Part shown: in pieces, positions 35,620 to 43,179 of the stretch
How positions within the stretch are numbered: position 1 is the first letter of the stretch
How the letters are laid out: each line of letters opens with the position of its first letter
From: CAZAYP01 sp964489425 [NCBI: uncultured Verrucomicrobiota bacterium]
GTDB lineage: Bacteria > Verrucomicrobiota > Kiritimatiellia > RZYC01
Direction of reading: 5' to 3'
NCBI GenBank assembly: GCA_964489425.1
Contig: CAZAYP010000028.1
Span: 1 to 63,314 of the forward strand
Length of the DNA stretch: 63,314 nt
Notes under the pieces: model-generated
Told to the model about the DNA's origin: nothing
Seen by the model: the letters and a program-made list of their open reading frames with translations, nothing else
The model's database searches: none
Made by a program: the position numbers and the translations under genes

Positions 35620-37350
35620 ATGAAAAAAATCTTGGCAGCGGTACTGGCGTTGCTCATGGGCTGGACCGTGGCCCGGGCTCAGGAACCGGCGGCGGCGCCG
35701 GCCGCCGGCTTCGCCGACACGGTGTTCACCAACGGCAGCATTTATCTTGACGCAATTCGTTACGTGACCAGCCTGGCGGTCAAGGATGGCCGGATCCTGG
35801 CCACGGGCCCGGAAACTGCCGGCCATGTTGGCGAGAAGACCGTCTTCGTGGACCTGCAGGGAGCTGCCGCGTACCCGGGATTCCACGATAGCCATACGCA
35901 TTTGATGGAAGCCGGCATGGCTGGCGGAGGCGTTGAGCTGTTCGGATGCCACGATGCAGACAGCATTGCGGCCAAGCTCCAGGCTGCGGTCGCCAAACTC
36001 CCCACGGGTGCGCCGCTCCTTGGCGTGGGTTTCCTGCTATACGATTATCCGGCCTGGTCGCTGGTGGATCTCGCCAAGCTGGACGCCGCGTCCGGCGACC
36101 ACCCGGTTCTCCTCATGGATCAGCTGGGCCACAACGCGCTGGCCAACTCCAGGACCCTGCAGCTCGCGGGCATCACCGGCGCGACCCAGGCCCCGTTTGC
36201 CGGCATCATCGGCGTGGCGGACGGCAAGCCTACCGGGCTGCTGCGCGAAATGGCCATGATTCTGGCCGGCAACGTGATCCTGCCCATGATCCCCGAGGAC
36301 GCCATTTACCAGGGAACGCTGGGCGTGCTGAAGCATTGGGCCGCGCTGGGGTACACCTCGATCAACGACATGATGGGCACACCCATGGGCCGGGTGATGC
36401 GCCCCGACCTCTTCGTCCGCATGGAGCGGGAGGGCTTGCTGCCCGTGCGCGTCAACTACATGTATACCATCTTCAGCCTGGACGACGTCGACACGGCCAT
36501 CGACTATGTTGGCCGCGACACGGACATGGTGCGTTTTGGCGGCTGCAAAGTATTTATCGATGGCGCGTTCGCCGCCGGCCAGGCCTGGACCACCTGGACC
36601 AACCTGCAGGGCGATACCGGCCTGCATTATGTCACCACCGATGATGCCCAGGGCGAGCGCTACAATATCCACCGCATTGTGCAGCGGGTGGACGACTTGC
36701 ATCTCAACCTGCAGTACCACGTTCAGGGGGATGCCGGCGTGGACGCCATCCTTGACGCACTTGACGGCGTGGTCGCGAAGAACGGGCAGCTCAACGGCCG
36801 GCACACGCTGATCCATCTCGGGTTTTGTCGGCCTGACCAGATGGAGCGGATGAAGAAGTTCGGCCCGGCAGTGAACGCGACCTGCCAGCCGGCGTTCTGG
36901 GAAATTGATGCAAGTTCCAGCAACTATTATGGCGCGCGCATGGCCGAGACCTATCCCATCATGGACTTGATCGACAAGGACGTGACCGTGGGTATCAGCT
37001 CGGATTTCAGCGTGTCGCCGCTGCCGTATGCCGACCCGCGCCGCATCCTGCTAATCGCGCTCAACCCCACGGCGGTGCAGCCGTCCACCCGCACGGCCAT
37101 GACCAAGTCGGCCGTGATCACGGGGCTGACCGCTGGGAGTGCGGCCACGGCGGCGCGCAACGATACCGGCGTATTGGAGGTCGGCCGCTGGGCGGATCTG
37201 GTAGTTTACAACAAGGACCTGTTCGCCGTCACGGGCAACAAGCTGACCAACGCCTTGGAAGTGGTGGCTACCTGGGTGGGCGGAAAATCCGCCTACGTGA
37301 AGCCCGTCGCCGACGCAAAACAGGCAACTGTTTCTGCTATAGCGCGTTAA
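35620..37350 (+). CDS. Exported amidohydrolase (YtcJ-like, amidohydrolase 3)
   Basis: This 576-aa protein has a signal peptide (MKKILAAVLALLMGWTVARA), uncommon for this family. TVFTNGSIYL opens the small beta domain. DSHTHLMEAG holds the first metal-binding HxH. RFGGCKVFIDGAFAAGQAW, LNLQYHVQGDAGVDAIL and IGISSDFSVSPL-like segments (VGISSDFSVSPLPY) are the later ligand regions. The C-terminus returns to the beta domain (TGVLEVGRWADLVVYNKDLF). The family hydrolyses N-acyl or amide bonds with one or two zinc ions. Substrate unknown. Periplasmic location is inferred from the signal peptide. Confidence 0.88.
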   Translation: MKKILAAVLALLMGWTVARAQEPAAAPAAGFADTVFTNGSIYLDAIRYVTSLAVKDGRILATGPETAGHVGEKTVFVDLQGAAAYPGFHDSHTHLMEAGMAGGGVELFGCHDADSIAAKLQAAVAKLPTGAPLLGVGFLLYDYPAWSLVDLAKLDAASGDHPVLLMDQLGHNALANSRTLQLAGITGATQAPFAGIIGVADGKPTGLLREMAMILAGNVILPMIPEDAIYQGTLGVLKHWAALGYTSINDMMGTPMGRVMRPDLFVRMEREGLLPVRVNYMYTIFSLDDVDTAIDYVGRDTDMVRFGGCKVFIDGAFAAGQAWTTWTNLQGDTGLHYVTTDDAQGERYNIHRIVQRVDDLHLNLQYHVQGDAGVDAILDALDGVVAKNGQLNGRHTLIHLGFCRPDQMERMKKFGPAVNATCQPAFWEIDASSSNYYGARMAETYPIMDLIDKDVTVGISSDFSVSPLPYADPRRILLIALNPTAVQPSTRTAMTKSAVITGLTAGSAATAARNDTGVLEVGRWADLVVYNKDLFAVTGNKLTNALEVVATWVGGKSAYVKPVADAKQATVSAIAR

Positions 37351-37520
37351 ACTATTTCTAGCCCTCAGACGGCGCGTGCGGCGCCCGCGCCCTACCTTCG
37401 GGACGAGGCGCAGCAAGGTGGGGGGGGGCCTCCGGACCCGCCGTCAGGGGATGTCGATCAAATCGGGCAACGGACTGCGGCTACGATATTTTTTAACATG
37501 CTCTAATCCCTGCAAACAAA

Positions 37521-37553
37521 TGCCCGCCGGCGGTTCAGCACCGCCGGCGGGCA
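37521..37553 (-). terminator. Strong hairpin terminator candidate
   Basis: TGCCCGCCGGCGGT (37521-37534) and its perfect complement (37540-37553) form a 14-bp GC-rich stem with a 5-nt loop, 32 bp beyond the ygeY-like stop codon. On the minus strand TTTGTTTG follows. The facing amidohydrolase gene ends at 37350, so it could serve both strands. The interval 37351-37520 has no gene. Confidence 0.7.
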
Positions 37554-37584
37554 GCATGATTTGTTGGTAGCTGCTGTGACCCGC

Positions 37585-38778
37585 TTACGCCTTGGCGTAG
37601 GCGAGAACGAACGCGGTGTAGAACGCGCAGGCTTGCACGAGGTGCTCCAGCTCAATGCACTCGTTGGGAGCATGGGCGTGCTTTTCGTGACCCGGGCCAA
37701 AGCCGATGGTGGGGATGTTGTACATGCCCGCCGTGGCAATCCCGTTGGTGCTGAAGGTCCAGCAGCCGACTTCCGGCTGTTTGTCGAACGCGGCCTGGTA
37801 GGCCTTGACCGCGGTCTGCACTTCCTTGGAGCTTTCGGGCAGGATCCAGGTCGGGTAGTACTTCTTCGTCGGGTACTTGAGGCCGGTGTAGGCCGGCTCG
37901 GCGTATTCAAGCACGGTCACGCGTCCATTGGCGGCTATCACGCCGGGCAGGTTGGCCAGTTCGGCCACCGAGGTGGCCTCGGTTTCGCCCGTGGTCAGGC
38001 GTCGGTCCAAGTTGATCGTGCACCCGTCAGCCACGGCACACAGGCTGGGGGAGGTGGACCGGATGCGGCTGATGGTCACCGTGCCCTTGCCCAGCGTTTC
38101 CTTGGGCTGCAGGCGCTCGTTGAGCTTTTCCACGTCCTGGATGATCGGCGCCATCTTGTACACGGCGTTGACGCCGCGCTCGGGGGCCGACCCATGGCAC
38201 GAGATGCCGGCGGTGGAAACTTCGATCTCCATGCGGCCGCGGTGGCCGCGGTAGATGCGCAGGCTGGTCGGCTCGGTCAGCACCACCACGTGGGGCTTGA
38301 GCTTGTCTTCCTTGACGATGTATTGCCAGCACAGACCGTCGCAATCCTCTTCCTGCACCGAGGCCACCACATAAAGGGTGATCTCCGGCGGTACGCCCAG
38401 CTTCTTCAGCAGGGCGCCGGCGTAAATCGAGGCAGCCACGCCGCCCTTCTGGTCCGCGCAGCCGCGGCCGTAGAGGATATCGTCCTTGATCACTGGCTTG
38501 AACGGGTCGGTGTTCCAGTTCGCGCGGTCGCCGACGTCCACGGTGTCGCAGTGGCCGTCGATGGCAATGATCTTGGGCCCGTTGCCGATCCGGCCGATCA
38601 GGTTGCCCATGCCGTCCACGATCACCTCGTCGTATCCGAGCTTTTCCATCTCTTTTTTCATGCGCTTGACCACGCGGCCCTCCTGGCAGCTCAGGGAGGG
38701 GGTGGCGACAATGTCGGCGAGGAACTTGGTTACGCGTTTCTTCAGCCCGCGGGCGCCTTTCAGGATTTCAGGGTCCAT
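37585..38778 (-). CDS. ygeY: YgeY-type M20 metallohydrolase
   Basis: This 397-aa protein starts at ATG 38778 behind GGAAGG; the frame is open further upstream. M20 ligands are H76-x-D78 (IDGHCDTVDVGD), D109 (GRGCADQKGG) and Glu143/144 (VQEEDCDGLCW). TEPTSLRIYRGHRGRMEIEV, SCHGSAPERGVNA and CAVADGCTINLDRRLTTGET are highly typical of the YgeY group, which is linked by genomics to selenium-dependent purine or amidohydrolase metabolism. No selenium gene is nearby. It probably removes an acyl group from an amino-acid derivative. The hairpin at 37521 ends the transcript. Confidence 0.88.
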   Translation of the reverse strand: MDPEILKGARGLKKRVTKFLADIVATPSLSCQEGRVVKRMKKEMEKLGYDEVIVDGMGNLIGRIGNGPKIIAIDGHCDTVDVGDRANWNTDPFKPVIKDDILYGRGCADQKGGVAASIYAGALLKKLGVPPEITLYVVASVQEEDCDGLCWQYIVKEDKLKPHVVVLTEPTSLRIYRGHRGRMEIEVSTAGISCHGSAPERGVNAVYKMAPIIQDVEKLNERLQPKETLGKGTVTISRIRSTSPSLCAVADGCTINLDRRLTTGETEATSVAELANLPGVIAANGRVTVLEYAEPAYTGLKYPTKKYYPTWILPESSKEVQTAVKAYQAAFDKQPEVGCWTFSTNGIATAGMYNIPTIGFGPGHEKHAHAPNECIELEHLVQACAFYTAFVLAYAKA

Positions 38779-38873
38779 GTCATGTCCTTCCATCTTGGTT
38801 GTTGGTTGAATCAGCAGACAAAAACGCGCCCAATATACGCCGGCCAGCCGCCATGGCAAGCGCAACTTTTTGC

Positions 38874-38903
38874 TTAGCGGGCCGCTGATCCCTGTGGTAT
38901 GAT
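38874..38903 (+). promoter_or_regulatory. Extended -10 promoter directly before proB
   Basis: TTAGCG (38874-38879), 18 bp, then TG-G-TATGAT (38895-38903) forms an extended -10 promoter. Transcription would begin around 38910, only about 3 bases before the ATG at 38913. No Shine-Dalgarno sequence is present, so a leaderless or nearly leaderless mRNA is suggested. Confidence 0.45.
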
Positions 38904-38912
38904 GGCCGTCAT

Positions 38913-40061
38913 ATGATGAACAACAATGAGTTGCGCAACGCGCTGACGGAAGCCCGGCGGATCGTGGTGAAAATCGGCAGCCGCGTGCTGGTCAGCGATC
39001 AGGGCCGGCCCAACCAGCCGCGGATCAATTCGCTGGCCGGGGAACTGGCGGCCTTGCGGCATGCGGGCCGGGACGTGGCCGTGGTCAGTTCCGGCGCCAT
39101 CGGTTCCGGGATGGAGGCGCTGGGCATGAAGACCCGGCCCCAGACCATACCGGACCTGCAGATGGCCGCCGCCGTCGGCCAGGCCGCGCTCATGGCGCGC
39201 TACAACGTGCCGTTCCAGGTGCATGGGTGCCAGATCGGCCAGGTGCTGCTGACCTACGATGATCTCCACCACCGCCAGCGCCACCTGAACGCGCGCAACG
39301 CCCTGATGAACCTGTTGCGGCATGGCATCATCCCCATCATCAACGAAAACGACGTCGTGGCCGTGGATGAGATCAAGTTCGGTGATAACGACATCCTCGC
39401 CTCGCTCGTCTCCATCCTGATCGAGGCGGATTTGCTGATCCTCCTGAGCACCACCGACGGGCTCAAGGCGCCCGACGCCAAGGCGCGCATGCGGCGGGTG
39501 CCCCTGCTGCAGGCCGTGACCCAGGCGGAGCTGCGGGTGGCGGTGGGCAAGGGGGGCGCCATCTCCACCGGCGGCATGGAGTCCAAGCTCAAGTCGGCCC
39601 AGCAGGCGGCGGACGCCGGGGTGGCCGTGGTCATCGCCGACGGCCGTCAACCCGGCGTGTTGCCGCGGGTGCTGGCGGGCGAAGATGTCGGCACGCTGAT
39701 CGCCCCCGACCGCGCAGGTCGCGAGGCCCTGCGGGCCGGGCGCAAGCGCTGGCTGGCCTACTTCCACCGCGTGGCCGGGGCCCTTGTGGTGGACGATGGC
39801 GCGCGGCGCGCCCTGGTCTGCGAGGGCAAAAGCCTGCTGCCGATCGGAATCAAAAGCGTCGAGGGCACTTTCGAGCCGGGCGCGCTGGTCAACATCAAGG
39901 ACACTTCCGGCGTTGTCGTGGCCCGGGGCTTGACTGACTATTCCAGCGCGCAGATCCTGCGGATCAAGGGCCACCCGACGCGCGATATCAGCGCCATTCT
40001 TGGCGCCGCGGATTTCAACGACGTGGTACATCGGGACAACCTGGCCGTGCTGGCCAAGTAA
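38913..40061 (+). CDS. proB: Glutamate 5-kinase
   Basis: This 382-aa protein makes gamma-glutamyl phosphate from glutamate and ATP, the first step of proline synthesis. The amino-acid-kinase domain shows RIVVKIGSRVLV, VSSGAIGSGMEAL, IPIINENDVVAVDEIKFGDND and STTDGLKAPDAK, then KGGAISTGGMESKLKSA. The C-terminal PUA domain (about 275-370) includes GALVVDDGARRAL and GHPTRDISAILG, so this is the long, PUA-bearing type. A second ATG follows the first at once. It is 14 bp ahead of proA. Confidence 0.96.
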   Translation: MMNNNELRNALTEARRIVVKIGSRVLVSDQGRPNQPRINSLAGELAALRHAGRDVAVVSSGAIGSGMEALGMKTRPQTIPDLQMAAAVGQAALMARYNVPFQVHGCQIGQVLLTYDDLHHRQRHLNARNALMNLLRHGIIPIINENDVVAVDEIKFGDNDILASLVSILIEADLLILLSTTDGLKAPDAKARMRRVPLLQAVTQAELRVAVGKGGAISTGGMESKLKSAQQAADAGVAVVIADGRQPGVLPRVLAGEDVGTLIAPDRAGREALRAGRKRWLAYFHRVAGALVVDDGARRALVCEGKSLLPIGIKSVEGTFEPGALVNIKDTSGVVVARGLTDYSSAQILRIKGHPTRDISAILGAADFNDVVHRDNLAVLAK

Positions 40062-40075
40062 CAAGGTTTAATAAC

Positions 40076-41332
40076 ATGACGCTGCACGATGAAATGATCG
40101 CCATGGGTGACCGGGCCGTGGCCGCCAGCCGGGTTCTGGCTACCCAGAGCGCGCGCCGTAAAAACGCCATCCTGGAAGCCATGGCCATGGCCTTGGACTC
40201 CGGCCGCGAGGCCATCAAAGCCGCCAATCGCCTGGACCTGGAGAACGGCCGCCAGGCCGGGCTGACCTCCGCCATGATGGATCGCCTGGAGCTGACGGAC
40301 AAGCGGCTCGACGAAATGATCAAGGGCATTTACAACGTCGTCGGCCTGTCAGACCCCGTGGGCAGCCGCATCAGCAAGTGGATGCGGCCCAATGGGCTGG
40401 AAATCCTCAAGGTGCGTGTGCCGATCGGCGTGATCGGCATCATCTACGAGGCCCGGCCCAATGTTACCGCGGATGCCACGGTGCTGTGCATCAAGACCGG
40501 CAACGCGGTCATCCTGCGCGGCGGCAAGGAGGCGATCAACTCCAACAAGATCATTGCCGAGTTGCTGCAGTCCGGCGGCAACAAGAAAGGTCTGCCGCCG
40601 CACTCGATCCAGTTCATTGCCACCACGGATCGCGAGGCCGTGCGCGAGCTGTGCCAGTTGGAGGGCCGCGTCAATCTCATCATCCCGCGCGGCGGCGAAA
40701 GCCTGATCCGCGCCGTGACCGACTGCGCGCGGGTCCCGGTGATCAAGCATTACAAGGGGGTATGCCACCTGTACGTGGACGAGACCGCCGATTTGGGCAT
40801 GGCCATGCGGATCTGCATCAATGCCAAGTGCCAGCGGCCGGGCGTGTGCAACGCCATCGAAAAGCTGCTGGTCCACGAGAAGATCGCGCCGGCCTTCCTG
40901 CCAGGCATGGTGGCGGAGCTCCAAAAACATAACGTGGAGCTGCGCGGCGATCCCGCGGCCTGCGCCCTGGTGTCGTCCATGAAGCCGGCCACTCCCGAGG
41001 ACTGGTACACGGAATACCTCGACCTGATCCTGACCGTGGGCATCGTGCCGGGCGTGGCGGCGGCGATTGCGCACATCAACCAGTTCGGCTCGCACCATTC
41101 AGACGCCATGGTCACTGAAGACGATGCCGCCCGCAAACTTTTCGAGCGCGACGTGGACTCGGCCACCGTGTACATCAACGCTTCCACCCGGTTCACCGAC
41201 GGCGGCGAGTTCGGCATGGGCGCGGAGATCGGCATCAGCACCGACAAGCTGCATGCCCGCGGCCCCATGGGCCTGGAGGAGTTGACCACCTACAAGTTTG
41301 TCATCCGGGGGGCGGGCCAGGTCCGGGAGTGA
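40076..41332 (+). CDS. proA: Gamma-glutamyl phosphate reductase
   Basis: This 418-aa protein reduces gamma-glutamyl phosphate to glutamate semialdehyde with NADPH in proline synthesis. RVPIGVIGIIYEARPNVTADA and NAVILRGGKEA bind the cofactor. The catalytic Cys258 lies in KCQRPGVCNAIEKLL. The ending (STRFTDGGEFGMGAEIGIST, ELTTYKFVIRG) is standard. Length is normal. It is followed 4 bp later by a histidine kinase, which is an unusual neighbour. Confidence 0.97.
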   Translation: MTLHDEMIAMGDRAVAASRVLATQSARRKNAILEAMAMALDSGREAIKAANRLDLENGRQAGLTSAMMDRLELTDKRLDEMIKGIYNVVGLSDPVGSRISKWMRPNGLEILKVRVPIGVIGIIYEARPNVTADATVLCIKTGNAVILRGGKEAINSNKIIAELLQSGGNKKGLPPHSIQFIATTDREAVRELCQLEGRVNLIIPRGGESLIRAVTDCARVPVIKHYKGVCHLYVDETADLGMAMRICINAKCQRPGVCNAIEKLLVHEKIAPAFLPGMVAELQKHNVELRGDPAACALVSSMKPATPEDWYTEYLDLILTVGIVPGVAAAIAHINQFGSHHSDAMVTEDDAARKLFERDVDSATVYINASTRFTDGGEFGMGAEIGISTDKLHARGPMGLEELTTYKFVIRGAGQVRE

Positions 41333-41336
41333 AACC

Positions 41337-42260
41337 GTGAAGCAATTCATCGTCAGGTGGATGTTCACCCTGCTCGCGGTGACGGTCATCGCGCTGAGCA
41401 CGTTCCTGGAATACGGTGTGGAAAACCTGTTCCTGGGCACGTGGATGACCCCGTACTACATGGAACTGGTCGACAACCTGGTTTTCTGCAGCATGCTCCT
41501 GGTGATCGCGGCCATCTTGGACCGCAAGCGCCAGCGGTTCCAGAACCAGTTGCAGCGTGAACTGGCCCGCGCCGTGGCGCACCGCGACCGCATGCTGTCG
41601 CTGATCTCCCACGATCTGCGCGGCCCCTTCACCACGGTGATGAACCTGAGTGAAACCATGCTGGACAAGTGGGACAGCGCCCCCGCCGACGCGCTGAAAA
41701 AATATGCCGGCATCATCCACGCCACCAGCGCCCGGATCTATGACCTGCTGCTCAACCTGCTGGCCTGGGCCCGGGTCCAAACCGGCACCGAGGTCTGCTG
41801 CCCGCAGGCCACCCTCGTCGCGCCGGCCGTGGACAACACCGTGCACTTGTACCGCCGCGCGGCCGAGGAGAAAACCGTGACGGTCACCACCCAGGTGCCG
41901 GCGGATCTTGCTGCGCACACCGATCCTGACGTGCTCAAGACCGTCCTGCGCAACCTGCTGTCCAACGCCATCAAGTTCTCCCGCCCCGGCGGCCGGATCG
42001 AAATCCTGGCCCGGGCCGGGGATGGCGGGGTGCTGCTGGAAGTCTGCGACCAAGGGGTGGGCATTCCCGCGGCGCAGCAGGCCCAGTTGTTTACCCGGGA
42101 ACCGCCCATGACCACGCTGGGCACCCGCGAAGAAAAGGGCACCGGCCTGGGCTTGGTGCTGTGTCGTGATCTGCTGGAAAAGCAGGCCAGCCGCATGGAT
42201 TGCGAAAGCCGCGAAGGATCCGGCACCACGTTCCGGATCCGCTTCCCGCCGGCATCCTAG
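41337..42260 (+). CDS. Membrane-bound sensor histidine kinase
   Basis: This 307-aa protein starts at the GTG 41337 (GGGAG upstream). Two membrane helices (about 9-28 and 45-62) flank a short loop, so the sensor part is tiny. The HisKA box is LISHDLRGPF with His92. ATPase boxes follow: LRNLLSNAIKFSRPGG (N), CDQGVGIP (G1) and GTGLGLVLCRDLL (G2). No response regulator lies beside it. It starts 4 bp after proA, so expression is probably tied to proline synthesis. The signal is unknown. Confidence 0.88.
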   Translation: MKQFIVRWMFTLLAVTVIALSTFLEYGVENLFLGTWMTPYYMELVDNLVFCSMLLVIAAILDRKRQRFQNQLQRELARAVAHRDRMLSLISHDLRGPFTTVMNLSETMLDKWDSAPADALKKYAGIIHATSARIYDLLLNLLAWARVQTGTEVCCPQATLVAPAVDNTVHLYRRAAEEKTVTVTTQVPADLAAHTDPDVLKTVLRNLLSNAIKFSRPGGRIEILARAGDGGVLLEVCDQGVGIPAAQQAQLFTREPPMTTLGTREEKGTGLGLVLCRDLLEKQASRMDCESREGSGTTFRIRFPPAS

Positions 42261-42318
42261 GCGCGCCGTTATGTTGGATAGGCATGTTGGCCCAATGTTA
42301 CAACCAAGAGGAGGTCTC

Positions 42319-43059
42319 ATGAGGTCCCGTTCCAAGCTCGTCACGATGCTCGCCATCGCCGTGGTGGTTGCTTTGTCTCTCGCCCGCCTTGCCCTGGCTT
42401 TTACGGCTGGGGACAAAGTCGAAATCGAATATGGCGGCGGCTGGTATGCAGGCACAGTCAACGAAGTGAAAGGCGATCAGTTTTTCATCTCCTACGACGG
42501 CTATGATGCTTCTTGGGACGAATGGGTGGATAGCGCGCGTCTTCGTTTTCCGGCCGCTGAGGCGGGAGCGCAACCGGCGGCCACCGAAGAAGAGTCTGGG
42601 GCCGGCGCAACCCAGGAGGAAACTCCGGTGGAAGCCACCACCACCCCGCAACAAGAGGCCGTGGTCGATGACGCCGAAGACACTGGACCCAAAGAAATAA
42701 CCATCCGCAAAGGCGGCTCGATCTGGGCCACCGTTGCTCCCCAAGGCACAATCCGCGTGAACGGGAGCATTGAGGGGGAAGTCGAGGATAATGGTAACGT
42801 CCGCGTCAGTGGAATGAATGCCGGCGAGATCGATTCCGGCGGCACCATCCGCAAGGGCGGCATGATCGTCGGTTCCATCGAGTCGGACGGCACGCTGCGC
42901 GCGAATGGCAGCACGGTCGGAAATGTGGAAAGCGACGGCACGATCCGTAATAACGGATCGATCTGGGGGGACAGCGACAACTGCTGCCCGGACAAACGCA
43001 GCCGGAACGCGGTGGCCGCGGTCATCGTTTTCTTCGCAGGATCAGATTTCGGATTCTAG
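42319..43059 (+). CDS. Exported protein: Tudor/MBT-like domain plus polar beta repeats
   Basis: This 246-aa protein starts at ATG 42319 behind AAGAGGAGG. The signal peptide ends near ARLALA. GDKVEIEYGGGWYAGTVNEVKGDQ and ISYDGYDASWDEWVD form an SH3-like Tudor/chromo-barrel domain (about 29-75). A Glu/Thr/Pro-rich linker follows. Then come short repeats of about 12 residues with Gly-Thr-Ile-Arg-x-x-Gly (GTIRVNGSIEGEV, GTIRKGGMIVGSI, GTLRANGSTVGNV, GTIRNNGSIWGD). These should stack as a parallel beta helix, like bactofilins. The end has CCPDKRSRN and a hydrophobic stretch. Function unknown; a filament or surface-binding role is conceivable. Confidence 0.7.
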   Translation: MRSRSKLVTMLAIAVVVALSLARLALAFTAGDKVEIEYGGGWYAGTVNEVKGDQFFISYDGYDASWDEWVDSARLRFPAAEAGAQPAATEEESGAGATQEETPVEATTTPQQEAVVDDAEDTGPKEITIRKGGSIWATVAPQGTIRVNGSIEGEVEDNGNVRVSGMNAGEIDSGGTIRKGGMIVGSIESDGTLRANGSTVGNVESDGTIRNNGSIWGDSDNCCPDKRSRNAVAAVIVFFAGSDFGF

Positions 43060-43071
43060 TCAGCAAGGATC

Positions 43072-43095
43072 ATCGGGTGGCATGCGGCACCCGAT
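43072..43095. terminator. Hairpin after the beta-repeat protein gene
   Basis: ATCGGGTG (43072-43079) pairs exactly with CACCCGAT (43088-43095) with an 8-nt loop, 12 bp after the stop codon. There is no run of T, so intrinsic termination is only possible. Confidence 0.4.
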
Positions 43096-43179
43096 AGCGT
43101 ACCCTGGTGCGCATCGAACGTGATGGCGCCCGCCCGAAACTTCTGCTTATGAAGAGCCCGCCGCGGCGACGCCCACGTT

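Noticed and set aside
37585-38778. A selenium-metabolism cluster suggested by the YgeY-type enzyme
   Set aside because: No selenium-dependent hydrolase, ssnA-like or sel gene is adjacent; only the single enzyme is here.
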